64,000 bases of DNA, from positions 22,678 through 86,677 of the forward strand of contig NZ_KI912583.1 in the NCBI RefSeq assembly GCF_000519125.1. Direction: 5' to 3'. Of the stretch, positions 1 to 9,864 are shown in pieces (positions within the stretch are counted from its first letter, which is position 1; each line of letters starts with the position of its first letter). Source of the DNA: Desulfocurvus vexinensis DSM 17965. GTDB lineage: Bacteria; Desulfobacterota; Desulfovibrionia; Desulfovibrionales; Desulfovibrionaceae. The position numbers and the translations under genes are program-made. Below the pieces are notes generated by a model. That model saw nothing but the letters and a program-made list of their open reading frames with translations. It did not search any database and had not been told where the DNA came from.

Positions 1-63
1 AGCGTAGCAGAAGGGAAAACGGGGTCAAGTCGCAAGCCATAACAACGCATCAGACCAAAACAG

Positions 64-93
64 AGGCGACCGCCCGGAATCGGGCGGTCGCCT
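64..93 (-). terminator. Hairpin terminator after phoU
   Basis: Perfect 13-bp inverted repeat (AGGCGACCGCCCG with loop GAAT) lying 20 bases beyond the phoU stop codon. On the minus strand it is followed by CTCTGTTTTGG. Bases 1-63 hold no gene that can be recognised. Confidence 0.7.
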
Positions 94-113
94 TTCCTGT
101 AGCCCTCCGGCGG

Positions 114-785
114 CTAGAACCGCTGGCAGTTGTGCTTCACGCTCACGCCCTTGACCACGAAGATCGTCGTCTCGGCCAGGTTGGTGGACAGGTCGCCGAT
201 GCGCTCCAGGCTGCGGGCGGCCAGGATGGTGTTCACGGCGCGGCGCACGCCCGTGACCTCGGTAACCATGTCATCCATGGTTTTCTTGAGGATGCGCACG
301 TTGAGGTCGTCGGCCTTGTAGTCCATGCGGCACACGTCCGAGGCCTTCTCCACGTTCTCCTCCTGCAGGGCCTCGATGGACAGGCGCAGCATGTCCTTGG
401 CCGTGGCCACCAGCTCTTCGAGCATCGGGCTGTGGGGCGTCTCCGAGAGCTTGGAGAGGTAGATGGTCTTCTCGGCGATGTTCACGGCCTCGTCCCCCGC
501 GCGCTCCAGGTCGATCACCGCCCGGCGGCAGCCGGTGATGAAGCGCAGGTCGCGGGCCATGGGCTGCTCGCGCACCAGAAGCTCCAGCGAGAACTCGTCG
601 ATGTCGTTCTCCATCTGGTTGATCTTCGCGTCGCCCTCGATGACGCGCTCGGCCAGCTCGGCGTTGCGGTCCAGCAGCGCGCGGGTCGCGCTGTCCACGG
701 CGCGCTCCACATAGGCCGCCATCTGCAGGATCATGATCTTGAGTTCGTCTATCTGCTGATGGAAATGGGTTTCCTTCCTGGGCAT
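114..785 (-). CDS. phoU: Phosphate signalling protein PhoU
   Basis: A 223-residue all-helical protein with two PhoU repeats, the usual length for PhoU. Family members link the Pst transporter to the PhoR kinase and repress the Pho regulon when phosphate is plentiful; they also bind metal. The start MPRKETHF is chosen because the upstream extension is low-complexity Pro/Arg/Ala and overlaps pstB. It lies 16 bases after pstB on the same strand, as last gene of phoB-phoR-pstB-phoU. The pstSCA genes are not in the window. Confidence 0.95.
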   Translation of the reverse strand: MPRKETHFHQQIDELKIMILQMAAYVERAVDSATRALLDRNAELAERVIEGDAKINQMENDIDEFSLELLVREQPMARDLRFITGCRRAVIDLERAGDEAVNIAEKTIYLSKLSETPHSPMLEELVATAKDMLRLSIEALQEENVEKASDVCRMDYKADDLNVRILKKTMDDMVTEVTGVRRAVNTILAARSLERIGDLSTNLAETTIFVVKGVSVKHNCQRF

Positions 786-801
786 ACGGGCTCCTTGGGG
801 C

Positions 802-1563
802 CTAGCCGAAGCGGCCGGTGATGTAGTCTTCGGTCTGCTTGTTCTTGGGGCGGGTGAACAGGGTCTCCGTGGCATCGACCTCCACCAGGGTGCCCATGTA
901 GAAGAAGGCCGTCACGTCGGACACGCGGGCCGCCTGCTGCATGTTGTGCGTCACGATGATGATGGTCAGGTTCACCTTGAGATCGTGGATCAGTTCCTCG
1001 ATCTTCTGGGTGGCGATGGGGTCCAGGGCGCTGGCGGGCTCGTCCATGAGCAGCACCTCGGGGCGCACGGCCAGGGCCCGGGCGATGCACAGCCGCTGCT
1101 GCTGCCCGCCGGACAGCCCCAGGGCCGACTCGTGCAGCCGGTCCTTGACCTCCTCCCACAGGGCGGCCTGGTGCAGGCTCTCCTCCACGCGCTCGGCGAT
1201 GTCGCCCTTGTTCTTCCAACCGTTGACCCGCAGCCCGTAGGCCACGTTCTCGAAGATGGTCTTGGGGAAGGGGTTGGGCTTCTGGAAGACCATGCCCACC
1301 TGGCGGCGCAGGTCCACCACGTCGAGCTTGGGGTCGTAGATGTCCTTGCCGTCCAGGGCCACGCGGCCTTCGACCCGCGTGCCGGCAATCAGGTCGTTCA
1401 TGCGGTTCAGGCAGCGCAAGAACGTGCTCTTGCCGCAGCCCGAGGGGCCGATGAGCGCCGTGACCCGGTTCTGCCCGAAGGTGAGGTCGATGCCCTTGAG
1501 GGCCTTGAATTCGCCGTAGAAGAAATCGAGGTTCTCGGCGGTCATCTTGACGTGTTCTGCCAT
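802..1563 (-). CDS. pstB: Phosphate ABC transporter ATP-binding protein PstB
   Basis: A 253-residue ABC ATPase that powers high-affinity phosphate import with PstSCA. It shows Walker [10 protein letters not shown] (residues 39-47), the signature LSGGQQQR (151-158), Walker B VLLMDEP (171-177) and the switch histidine in VTHNMQQ. Length and the sequence between the motifs, with NRMNDL after Walker A, match PstB rather than other ABC ATPases. It is in the phoB-phoR-pstB-phoU operon; its membrane partners must lie elsewhere in the genome. Confidence 0.96.
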   Translation of the reverse strand: MAEHVKMTAENLDFFYGEFKALKGIDLTFGQNRVTALIGPSGCGKSTFLRCLNRMNDLIAGTRVEGRVALDGKDIYDPKLDVVDLRRQVGMVFQKPNPFPKTIFENVAYGLRVNGWKNKGDIAERVEESLHQAALWEEVKDRLHESALGLSGGQQQRLCIARALAVRPEVLLMDEPASALDPIATQKIEELIHDLKVNLTIIIVTHNMQQAARVSDVTAFFYMGTLVEVDATETLFTRPKNKQTEDYITGRFG

Positions 1564-1613
1564 GTGCTCTTTCCTGCCTTGGGTACGGGGCCGCGGCCCC
1601 GGTCATGGATACG

Positions 1614-3431
1614 CTACGCGGGGTCGCCCTCGCCGGAGGTGTCGGCGGGCATGGTGAAATGGAACACCGAGCCGGTGTCGGCGTCCTGGCGGGGGGCCAC
1701 CCAGATCCGCCCGCCCAGGCGTTCGACGATATGCTTGCAGATGGCCAGCCCAAGCCCGCTGGAGCCCCCGGCATGCTTGGTGCGGTGCTTCTCCACGCGG
1801 TAGAAGCGCTCGAAGATGCGCGAGGCCTCCTCCTTGGGGATGCCGGGCCCGAAATCGCTGACCCCGAACACCGTCTCGCCCTCGGCCTGCGCAAAATCCA
1901 CGCTGACCACCGAGTCCTCCGGGCCGTACTTGATGGCGTTCTCCACCAGGTTGCGGAACACCTGCACCAGCCGGTCGAAGTCCGCGCGCACGAAGGCCCC
2001 GGCCTCGGGCAGGCTGCTGGCCAGGCGGATGTTCTTGGCCTGGGCCAGGGGCTCGCAGGTGCGCAGGGCCTCGGCCAGGGCGTCGGCGGCGCTGACCCGC
2101 TCGGGGCTGAACTGCTGTTTGCCGCTTTCCAGGCGCGACAGGTGCAGCAGGTCCTCGACCATCTTGGCCATGTGGTCGGCGTTCTTGAGGATGATCTCCA
2201 GGAACTTCTGGGCCGTCTTGCCGTCGGCCTTGCGGTTGGTCAACAGGGTCTCGGAGTAGCCCTTGATGGTCGTCAGCGGGGTGCGCAGCTCGTGGGAGAC
2301 GTTGGCCACGAAGTCGCGGCGCACGCGCTCCAGGCGCTTGAGCTCGGAGATGTCGTGGAAGACGATGATCGCCCCCAGCCCGCGCTCCCCGGGGTTCAGG
2401 GGCATGATGGTCACGTCGTAGATGCGGTCCTTCTCGGGCTCGATCTGGATGGTCTGCGGGCCCTGGGCGTCCACGCCCCCGGCCACGGCCCGGTCGCACG
2501 CGGCCTGCAGCTCGGGCGAGAGCACGATCTCCAGCGGCCTGCGCTCCACGAACAGCGTGGCGTCGGGGAAGATGCGCACCAAGGCCCGGTTGACCTTGAG
2601 GATGCGCCCGCTGCCGTCCAGCACCATCAGCCCCTCGCGCATGCCGTCCAGGATGGCTTCCAGTTCCAGGGCCTGTTCGGTGATGGTCGAGACCTGGGAA
2701 TTGATGTTCCCGGCCATGGTGTTGATGGCCCGGGCCAGGGGCTCGAACTCGCTGCCGGGGAAGAAGCGGATGCGCTTCTTGTAGTCGCCCTTGCCGATGG
2801 CCTCGGCCACGTCGATCATTTCCTTGATGGAGCGGCCCATGGTCCGGGTCAGGATCACCGAGAGCACGAAGGCCATGCCCAGGGCCAGCCCGAAGACCAC
2901 GAAGAAATTCTGTTGCAGGCGCTCCAGGCGCGAGCGGATGCCCGCGTAGGGCACGGCCAGACGCAAAAAGCCCGCAGGCAGCCCGGCGATGGCCTGCACT
3001 CGCTTGGCCGCGTAGAGCATGTCCTTGTCCAGGGTGGCGCTGAAGCGCTGGCTCAGGCCGTATTCGTCGCGCTCGGCGTCGAGGATCTCGGGGCGCAGGC
3101 CGTGGTTGTCCAGGTCGGCCACGTGGGGGTAGACCAGATGCGAATCGGCAATGACGCGCCCGCCCTCGGTGATGTAGGTCACCCGCGCGTCCAGGCGCGC
3201 GCCCAGGTCCGCCAGCCAGTCGTGCAGGTCCTGCTCGCCGTCAAAGCCCCCGCGCTGCTCGATGAGCAGCGCCGCCAGACGCAGTTCGCGGATGGCCCCG
3301 GCCTGGGCGTCGTCGAGGATCTCGCCGCGGAAGAGCTGGCGCGCGTAGTACGCGGGCAGCATCAGCGCCAGCATGATGACGATGACGAAAGACAGGAGCA
3401 GGCGCGTCCTGAAGGGCATGGAGCTGTGCAT
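1614..3431 (-). CDS. phoR: PhoR-type sensor histidine kinase
   Basis: A 605-residue membrane kinase, partner of the adjacent PhoB. Segments in order: TM helix about 11-28, a periplasmic sensor region of about 150 residues, TM helix about 176-195, HAMP about 196-250, PAS about 255-365, HisKA with phospho-acceptor His380 (VSHELRTP), and a C-terminal HATPase with N-box NLVENAIKYG and G-box DFGPGIP. The extracytoplasmic domain makes it longer than E. coli PhoR and more like PhoR of Gram-positives and deltaproteobacteria. It starts 6 bases after the phoB stop, so the two are probably translated together. Confidence 0.9.
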   Translation of the reverse strand: MHSSMPFRTRLLLSFVIVIMLALMLPAYYARQLFRGEILDDAQAGAIRELRLAALLIEQRGGFDGEQDLHDWLADLGARLDARVTYITEGGRVIADSHLVYPHVADLDNHGLRPEILDAERDEYGLSQRFSATLDKDMLYAAKRVQAIAGLPAGFLRLAVPYAGIRSRLERLQQNFFVVFGLALGMAFVLSVILTRTMGRSIKEMIDVAEAIGKGDYKKRIRFFPGSEFEPLARAINTMAGNINSQVSTITEQALELEAILDGMREGLMVLDGSGRILKVNRALVRIFPDATLFVERRPLEIVLSPELQAACDRAVAGGVDAQGPQTIQIEPEKDRIYDVTIMPLNPGERGLGAIIVFHDISELKRLERVRRDFVANVSHELRTPLTTIKGYSETLLTNRKADGKTAQKFLEIILKNADHMAKMVEDLLHLSRLESGKQQFSPERVSAADALAEALRTCEPLAQAKNIRLASSLPEAGAFVRADFDRLVQVFRNLVENAIKYGPEDSVVSVDFAQAEGETVFGVSDFGPGIPKEEASRIFERFYRVEKHRTKHAGGSSGLGLAICKHIVERLGGRIWVAPRQDADTGSVFHFTMPADTSGEGDPA

Positions 3432-3437
3432 GGGACC

Positions 3438-4121
3438 CTATTCCTTGAAGCGGTAGCCCACCCCGCGCACGGTTTCGATGAGCGCGGCGTGGTCGCCCAG
3501 CTTCTGGCGCAGGCGGCGCACATGGGTGTCCACCGTGCGGGCGTAGCCCTCGAACTCGTAGCCCCAGACCGAGGTCAAGAGCTGGTCGCGGGTGCGCACC
3601 CGGGGGCTGGTGCGGATCAGCTCGGAGAGCAGCTTGAACTCCGTGGCCGTCAGCCCGACCTCCTTGCCCTCGATGAACACCTTGTGCGCTTCCAGGTCGA
3701 TGGACAGGCCGTCGCGCTCCATGGTGGCGCGCTCGGTGGGCTGGCCCGTGCTGCGCCGCAGCACGGCGCGCACCCGCAACAGCAGCTCGCGGAAGCTGAA
3801 GGGCTTGACCACGTAGTCGTCGGCGCCAAGCTCCAGGCCGACGATGCGATCCACCTCCTCGCCGCGCGCCGTGAGCATGACCACCGGAATCTGGGCCGTC
3901 TCCTGGTCGCGCTTGAGGGATTTGCAGATGTCGAAGCCGTCCATCCCCGGAAGCATCAGGTCCAGCAGCACGATGTCCGGCTTCAGGCGCCTGGCCATGG
4001 CCAGGCCCTCGCGCCCGTCACCCGTGGCATGCACGTCGAACCCGGCGGACTCGAAATTGAACTGCAGGAGGTTCAGGATGTCCTCCTCGTCCTCGACGAT
4101 CAGAACGGTTTCCCTGGTCAT
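3438..4121 (-). CDS. phoB: Phosphate regulon response regulator PhoB
   Basis: A 227-residue OmpR/PhoB-family regulator. The receiver has the acidic pair VEDEED, the phospho-acceptor Asp in LLDLMLPGMDG and the conserved Lys in VVKPFS. The C-terminal winged helix contains the usual RTVDTHVRRLRQKLG recognition helix. The start MTRETVLIV is preferred because the upstream extension runs into the promoter and Pho-box region. It is first gene of the phosphate operon and probably autoregulated through the tandem repeats upstream. Confidence 0.93.
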   Translation of the reverse strand: MTRETVLIVEDEEDILNLLQFNFESAGFDVHATGDGREGLAMARRLKPDIVLLDLMLPGMDGFDICKSLKRDQETAQIPVVMLTARGEEVDRIVGLELGADDYVVKPFSFRELLLRVRAVLRRSTGQPTERATMERDGLSIDLEAHKVFIEGKEVGLTATEFKLLSELIRTSPRVRTRDQLLTSVWGYEFEGYARTVDTHVRRLRQKLGDHAALIETVRGVGYRFKE

Positions 4122-4179
4122 TGCGTGGACTCCATGGCTGGCGCCTGCTCTGTGGCCTGCGTCGTTACACCCCCCGGTG

Positions 4180-4218
4180 GTGACAAGAGTATTGTCGGCC
4201 TGTGACAAATGCGTGACA
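4180..4218 (-). promoter_or_regulatory. Pho-box array upstream of phoB
   Basis: The hexamer TGTCAC (GTGACA on the plus strand) occurs at 4180, 4202 and 4213. The spacings are 22 and 11 bases, which are exact multiples of the 11-bp PhoB half-site period. The array is 59 bases upstream of the phoB start codon. Positions are seen; autoregulation by PhoB is inferred. Confidence 0.65.
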
Positions 4219-4285
4219 TTTCTCACGTGCAAAGACAATATACCGGACTTTTTGAAGAAAGAAAGTTCATCCAATCGTAAAGAAA

Positions 4286-4313
4286 GCCGCCCGGGCGCAA
4301 GGGCGTCCGGGCG
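4286..4313 (-). terminator. Terminator after recN
   Basis: GC-rich inverted repeat (GCCGCCCGGGCGC / GCGTCCGGGCGGC, one mismatch). On the minus strand it is followed by TTTCTTTACG. It lies 40 bases beyond the recN stop. Confidence 0.7.
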
Positions 4314-4352
4314 GCGACACGGGGCAGGGCGCCCGTCGGCCAGGGGGCGGGC

Positions 4353-5960
4353 TCAGCCCGCCAGCAGCTCGCGGGCCAGGGCCTGGCCCTGGGCCCCGCC
4401 GCCCGCCATGCGCGCCAGCTCGTCGAACACGTCCTGGCCCGCAAGGGGCACGCAGCGCACCGACGTGGCCCCGTCGGCCACCTCCTTGCGGACCATGAAA
4501 TGCCGCCCGGCCAGGGCCGCCAGCTGCGGCCAGTGGGTGATGAGGATGACCTGCTGGCGCTGGGCCAGGGCCGCGATGCGCGCGCCCACGCTGGTCAGCG
4601 TCAGCCCGCCGATGCCCGCGTCCACCTCGTCGAAGAGCAGCGTGGGCATGGCCTCGCGGGTCAACAGACCCACCAGGGCCAGCAGAAAGCGCGACAGCTC
4701 GCCGCCCGAGGCGATGCGGTCCAGGGGCTGCGGCGCCTGCCCGGGGTTGGGCGTCCAGAGCATGCGCGCCCGGTCCTCGGCCAGCCCGGGGTGGATCTCC
4801 ACGGGCGTGAACTCGAAGGCCACGCCCACCTCCTGGGCAAAGCCCAGCCCGCGCAGCTCCGCCGCCAGGGCCGTGGCCAGCCCCTGCCCGGCCTCGCGCC
4901 GCGCCGCGCCCAGGGCCGCGAGCGCCTCGCCCAGGGCCCGGGCCAGTTCGGCCTCGCGCCGGTCCAGGCGCTTCATGTCCAGGGCGCAGGAATCCAGGAA
5001 GGACAAATTCTCGGCAATCTCGGCCCGGAAGTCGATGATCTCCTCCAGGCTGCGGCCCAGCTTGCGCCGCAGGCGCGACAGCTCGAACAGCCGCGCCTCC
5101 ACGGCCTCGGCGTCGAAGCCACCGCCCGCCTCGCGCTCCTCGCGTCGCAGCCGGGCGTCCAGCTCCAGCAGCCGCTGGCGCATGCCCTCCAGGGCCTCGG
5201 CCTCCTCGGCGTAGCCGGGGTCGATGCCCGCCAGGGCCTCCACCTCGCGCGCCAGGGCCGCCACGCGCTCCAGCAGGCTGCCTTCCCCGCCGTGCAGGGC
5301 GTCCAGGGCCCCGTCCACGCTCTGGCGCAGGCGCTCCTCGTCCTTGACGGCCCGCCTGCGTTCCAGCAGCTCCGCTTCCTCGCCGGGCTGGGGGTCCACC
5401 TTCTCAATCTCCCGGCCCTGGTACTCCAGGAACTCGCGCCGCTCCTGCAACGACTGGACCCGCGCCGCCAGCTCCCCGCGCCGCGCCGCCACCTCGCGCA
5501 GCTCCGCCAGCAGCGCGTCGCGCCGCTCCACAAGCCCCCGGTCGGGCAAAAACGCGTCGAGCATCCGGCCCTGGTACGCCGGGGAGAGCAGCCGCTGCTG
5601 CCCGTGCTGGCTGGTGTGCCACACCAGGCGCGCGCGCAGGTCGCGCACGGCCTCCTGCGAGCTCAGGGCGTCGTTGACGAACAGGCGGCTGCGCCCCGTG
5701 CCCCCGGCCAGCTCGCGGCGGATGACCAGCTCGCCGCCGTCCGGGCCCGCCTCGTGGAACAGGGCCTCGACCACCGCGCGGTCCCTGCCGGGGCGGACCA
5801 TGTCCGCCTCCAGCCGGTCGCCCAGCAGAAAGCCCAGCGCCCGCATGACGAAGCTCTTGCCCGCGCCCGTCTCGCCCGTAAGCACGTTCAGCCCGGCAGC
5901 GAACTCCAGCTCCAGGTCTTCGATGAGCGCAAGGTTCTGTATGCGAAGAAATTCCAGCAT
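4353..5960 (-). CDS. recN: DNA repair protein RecN
   Basis: A 535-residue SMC-like ATPase acting in double-strand break repair. It has an N-terminal Walker A GETGAGKS near residue 32, long heptad-rich coiled coils in the middle third, and a C-terminal ABC signature SGGELSR plus Walker B LLFDEVDAGIGG. The start MLEFLRIQ matches the invariant beginning of RecN. The gene is divergent from htpG across about 120 bases. Length is normal for the family. Confidence 0.95.
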   Translation of the reverse strand: MLEFLRIQNLALIEDLELEFAAGLNVLTGETGAGKSFVMRALGFLLGDRLEADMVRPGRDRAVVEALFHEAGPDGGELVIRRELAGGTGRSRLFVNDALSSQEAVRDLRARLVWHTSQHGQQRLLSPAYQGRMLDAFLPDRGLVERRDALLAELREVAARRGELAARVQSLQERREFLEYQGREIEKVDPQPGEEAELLERRRAVKDEERLRQSVDGALDALHGGEGSLLERVAALAREVEALAGIDPGYAEEAEALEGMRQRLLELDARLRREEREAGGGFDAEAVEARLFELSRLRRKLGRSLEEIIDFRAEIAENLSFLDSCALDMKRLDRREAELARALGEALAALGAARREAGQGLATALAAELRGLGFAQEVGVAFEFTPVEIHPGLAEDRARMLWTPNPGQAPQPLDRIASGGELSRFLLALVGLLTREAMPTLLFDEVDAGIGGLTLTSVGARIAALAQRQQVILITHWPQLAALAGRHFMVRKEVADGATSVRCVPLAGQDVFDELARMAGGGAQGQALARELLAG

Positions 5961-6084
5961 GGTCCACCCGGCCCGCACACTATCCGACCCCCTGCCCGAG
6001 GGCAAGGGCCCGCCCCCGCCGACCCCCTTGACTGGACGGACCGAGAACCTATCTGTCCAGCAATATCAATCGGGAGGACCATCC

Positions 6085-7989
6085 ATGACCGCGAAAAAGA
6101 GCACCCGCCAGTTCAAGGCGGAAATCTCGCAACTGCTGGAAATCATCACCCACTCCATCTACACCAACCGCGAAATCTTCCTGCGCGAACTGGTGTCCAA
6201 CGCCTCCGACGCCCTGGACAAGCTGCGCTTCCTGCAATCCAGCGGCGCCGCCCTGGCCGACCCGGACGCGCCCCTGGAAATCCGCCTCAGCCCCGACAAG
6301 GACGCCCGGACCCTGACCATCACCGACACCGGCATCGGCATGACCCGCGAGGAACTCGTGGAGAACATCGGCACCATCGCCCACTCCGGGTCCGCCGAGT
6401 TCATGCGCCGCGCCGCCGAGCAGGGCGGGGCCGGGGCCGACTCCATCATCGGCCGCTTCGGCGTGGGCTTCTACTCCGTGTTCATGGTCGCCGACGAGGT
6501 GCGCATCACCACCCGCAGCGCCGACCCCGCCGCGGCCCCCGTGCGCTGGACCAGCTCCGGCACCGGCAGCTACACCATCGAGGACCTCGACGCCGACGCC
6601 CCGCGCGGCACGAGCATCGAAATCAGCCTCAAGGAAGACACCGCCGACTTCGCCGACCCCGACCGCCTGCGCGAGATCATCCGCGCCCACTCCAACTTCA
6701 TCGGCTTCCCCATCCTGCTGGCCGGCGAGCGCGTCAACACCACCCCCGCCCTGTGGCGCGAGCCCAAGTTCCAGATCAAGAAGGAGCAGTACGACGAGTT
6801 CTACTCCTTTCTGACCTACGACTCCAAACCGCCCCTGGAACACCTGCACGTCGCCGTGGACGCCCCCGTGCAGTTCACCGGGCTGCTCTTCATCCCCGAC
6901 GCACCCTCGGGCTCCTTCTTCGAGGACCCCGACAACTACGGCCTGGACCTCTACGTCCGCCGCGTGCTCATCGACCGCCGCCACAAGGAGCTCATCCCCC
7001 AGTACCTCGGCTTCCTGCGCGGCCTGGTGGACACCGAAGACCTGCCGCTCAACCTCTCGCGCGAAACCCTCCAGGAAAACCTGCTGGTGGGCAAGATCCG
7101 CCAGACCCTGACCAAGCAGGCCCTGGCCATGCTCGCCAAGCTCGCCGAAGACCAGGAACGCTACGCCACCTTCTGGCGCCACCACGGCAAGGTCCTCAAG
7201 CTCGGCTACTCCGACTACGCCCACCGCGACCAGTTCGCCGCCCTGCTGCGCTTCAACGCCTCCACCCACGACGACGCTTCCGGACTGACCTCCCTGGCCG
7301 ACTACAAGGCCCGCGCCAAGGACGGCCAGACCGCCATCTACTACATCTCCGGCCCCAGCCGCGAGGCCGTGCGCCTCAACCCGCACCTGGAAATCTTCAC
7401 CCAGCGCGGCATCGAGGTGCTCTACTGCTTCGAGCCCGCCGACGAGTTCATCCTCGACTCCCTGGGCACCTTCGACGGCATGACCCTGACCCCCGCCGAA
7501 AAGGCCGACCCCGCCGACCTGGAGCGCTTCCCCGCCCAGGACGCCGACGCCCCCAAGGACAGCCCCGAGGCCGACCCCGCCGACCCCGAAGCCTTCGAAG
7601 CCATGCTCGCCGCCGCCAAGGACACCCTGGGCGAGCGCGTCAAGGACGTGCGCGCCTCGCGCCGCCTCAAGGACAGCCCGGCCTGCCTCGTCAGCCCCGA
7701 CGGCGCCATGTCCTCGCAGATGGAAAAATACCTGCGCATCATGACCAAGGACACCACCCCGCCCCTCAAGGTCATGGAACTCAACCGCGACCATCCCCTG
7801 GTCCGCAACCTGCTGCGCATCCACAAGAATGACGGCGCCGACGCCTTCTTCCGCACCAGCGTGGAACAGCTCTACGAATCCGCCCTGCTCCTGGACGGCT
7901 ACCTCGCCGACCCCCACGCCCTGGTCGCCCGCGTCAACAAGCTCCTGGAACAGGCCAGCGGCTGGTACGCCGAGATCAAACGCCTGTAG
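6085..7989 (+). CDS. htpG: Molecular chaperone HtpG (Hsp90)
   Basis: A 634-residue Hsp90. The N-terminal GHKL ATPase shows [21 protein letters not shown] and GRFGVGFYS. The middle domain has the catalytic arginine segment LSRETLQEN, and the C-terminal dimerisation domain ends near residue 634. The start is fixed by GGGAGG (6072-6077) upstream of the ATG. It is monocistronic and followed by a GC-rich hairpin element and a bidirectional terminator. Confidence 0.96.
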
Positions 7990-8021
7990 AGCCCGAAGGG
8001 GCGTGCTGGCGGGGCGCCGCG

Positions 8022-8109
8022 CCGGGGCGCTGCCCCGGACCCCGGCAGGGGGGCGCTGCCCCCCTGCACCCCCTGCCAGGGGCCGGGGGCCCCTGGACCC
8101 CGCACGCCG
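8022..8109. repeat. REP-like triple hairpin element, copy 1
   Basis: Three successive GC hairpins separated by ACCCC-type linkers: GGGGCGCTGCCCC, then AGGGGGGCGCTGCCCCCCT, then CAGGGGCCGGGGGCCCCTG, ending GGACCCCGCACGCCG. The same order and the same 3' end recur at 17046-17127. It lies in the 397-base gap after htpG, which otherwise holds no gene. Confidence 0.6.
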
Positions 8110-8168
8110 CCCCGGCAGGCTGCGGCGAAGCGCCGCAGCCTGCCGGGGCGGGGGCAGGGGCGAAAAAA

Positions 8169-8208
8169 CGGGCCGGATTCCCTAAGGGGAATCCGGCCCG
8201 GGTTTTTT
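8169..8208. terminator. Bidirectional terminator between htpG and tolC-like gene
   Basis: 14-bp stem (CGGGCCGGATTCCC with loop CTAA and a paired GGGGAATCCGGCCCG) flanked by AAAAAA on one side and TTTTTT on the other. It can serve htpG on the plus strand and the convergent tolC-like gene. Confidence 0.85.
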
Positions 8209-8386
8209 GGGGTTGGAGCCGCAGGGGGTAGCGCCGTGGGTTCAGAATCAGACGCGGCGGCAGCGCGTCCGGAAGGTCTCGCGCCCAAGGCGCAAGGGCG
8301 GGCCGGACTCGACGTGCATCAAGAGAGACACGCGAGGCCGACCCGCCCGAAGCAACGCAGGAATCGGCGCCTTCCGGGCGCGCTGC

Positions 8387-9730
8387 CTAATTGATCAGCA
8401 ACGCCTCGTTCTTGCGGCCGATGGACACATAGAGCTTGGACAGGGCGATCTGGTAGTCGGCCAGGGCGGCGGTCAGCCCGGCTTCGGCCTTGGTCAGGCG
8501 CTCCTGGGCGTCGAGCACGTCGGTGTTGGTGCCGACCTGGGCCTGATAGCGCGCCACGGCCATGCGGTAGCTTTCGCTGGCGGCCTCCAGGGCCTTGCGG
8601 TTGACCTTGATGCTCTCCGTGGCCTTTCCCACGGCCAGATGGTTGGCCTTGACCTCGTACAGGGCCTCCTGGCGGGTGCTCATTTCGGTCTCCAGCAGGC
8701 TCTTGATCTGCTGGTCGGCCTGCCTGCTGGCGTAATAGGTCTTGCCCCATTCGAAGAAGGTCCACGAGGCGGCCACGGAGGCCGACCAGGCGCTGTACTC
8801 GGTGCGCGTGCGGTCGGACCCGGCGGCCATGGGGTCGGTGCCCATGGACGACCAGTCCACGTCGGCCCCGAGCTTGGGGTAGAAGGCGCTGTCCACGATC
8901 TTCTTGTCCTTGGCGGCGATCTCCACGCTCTTGCGGGCGATCTGCAGGTCGGGCCGCGCGACCAGGGCCGACTCCACGGCCTCGTCCAGGGTCAGGGAGC
9001 AGGGCGCGTATTCCAGGGCGCCCTGGTAGTCCACCTCGGCGTGCAGGTCCATGTCCAGCAGGGTGTTCAGCCGCGCGACCTGGGTGGCCACGTTGTTCTG
9101 GGCCTGGAGCAGCGATTCCTGGGCCGTGGCCAGGTCCACCTCGGCCTGGAGCACGTCCAGCCGGGGCTTGAGGCCGACCTCGTAGAAGGCGGTGGTGACC
9201 TTGAGCTGCTCTGTCAGGCGCGCCACGGAGTCCTCGGCGCTGCGCACATCCTCACGGGCCTTGAGCAGGGCCAGGAAGTTCTGCTGCACGGTGCCGATGA
9301 CGGTCAGCTCACTCTGGGCCAGGGCCAGCTCGGTGCTCTGGCGGGCCAGCTCGGCGCGCTGGTAGGTCGAAAGCGTGGCGAACCCGGTGAACAGGTCCTG
9401 GTGCAGGTTCAGGGTCGTGGTGAAATACTTGGCGTCGGTGGTGTCCGTGTCCCTGGTGGGCTTGGTGTGGTCCTTGACGGTGTAGCCGTAGGTCGCCGTG
9501 GCCGAGGGCAGGAACGCGCCCCGGGCGGACTTGCGGCCCTCCTCGGCGCCCAGCAGGTCGTGCCGGGCGGCGCGCATCCCGGGATTGTCGGCCAGGGCGC
9601 GCTCCACGGTCTGCTTCATGGTCAGCACCGTCTGGGCCGCCGCGTCGGCAGGGGCCAGGGCGACCACCGCCAGGGCCGCCACGGCCAGGACCGCGGCCAG
9701 GGCCGCGTGAACATGCTTGCTGCTATACAT
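8387..9730 (-). CDS. TolC family outer membrane efflux protein
   Basis: A 447-residue outer membrane factor. An Ala-rich signal peptide (about residues 1-33, ending AAAQ) is followed by two outer-membrane efflux repeats, each with long amphipathic helices such as LTMKQTVERALADNP. TolC proteins trimerise to form the exit duct of RND, ABC or type I export systems. No inner membrane pump is adjacent, so its partner is unknown; the RND pair at 42.8-47.0 kb has no TolC of its own and is one candidate. The family is clear, but the TolC, CyaE or NodT subclass is not. Confidence 0.88.
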   Translation of the reverse strand: MYSSKHVHAALAAVLAVAALAVVALAPADAAAQTVLTMKQTVERALADNPGMRAARHDLLGAEEGRKSARGAFLPSATATYGYTVKDHTKPTRDTDTTDAKYFTTTLNLHQDLFTGFATLSTYQRAELARQSTELALAQSELTVIGTVQQNFLALLKAREDVRSAEDSVARLTEQLKVTTAFYEVGLKPRLDVLQAEVDLATAQESLLQAQNNVATQVARLNTLLDMDLHAEVDYQGALEYAPCSLTLDEAVESALVARPDLQIARKSVEIAAKDKKIVDSAFYPKLGADVDWSSMGTDPMAAGSDRTRTEYSAWSASVAASWTFFEWGKTYYASRQADQQIKSLLETEMSTRQEALYEVKANHLAVGKATESIKVNRKALEAASESYRMAVARYQAQVGTNTDVLDAQERLTKAEAGLTAALADYQIALSKLYVSIGRKNEALLIN

Positions 9731-9760
9731 CCTTGTCTTCCTTGTCGATTTCCGCTTGCT

Positions 9761-9809
9761 TGTGTTTCAAACGTAAGTGTTTGAACACACTGATGAAGTA
9801 TCCGGATAC
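9761..9809 (-). promoter_or_regulatory. Two palindromes upstream of tolC-like gene
   Basis: An inverted repeat TGTGTTTCAAAC / GTTTGAACACA (9761-9789, one bulged base) and a perfect 12-bp palindrome GTATCCGGATAC (9798-9809) lie 31-79 bases upstream of the start codon. They are probable operators for an unidentified regulator. Confidence 0.45.
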
Positions 9810-9864
9810 AATGCCCTGGCCGGGCCGCCGTGTCAACACCCCCCGCCAGCGGGGCCCGGTTTCC

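Noticed and set aside
8212-8386. tRNA gene after the htpG terminator
   Set aside because: GGTTCAGAATC resembles a T-loop but no acceptor or anticodon stem can be paired with it.
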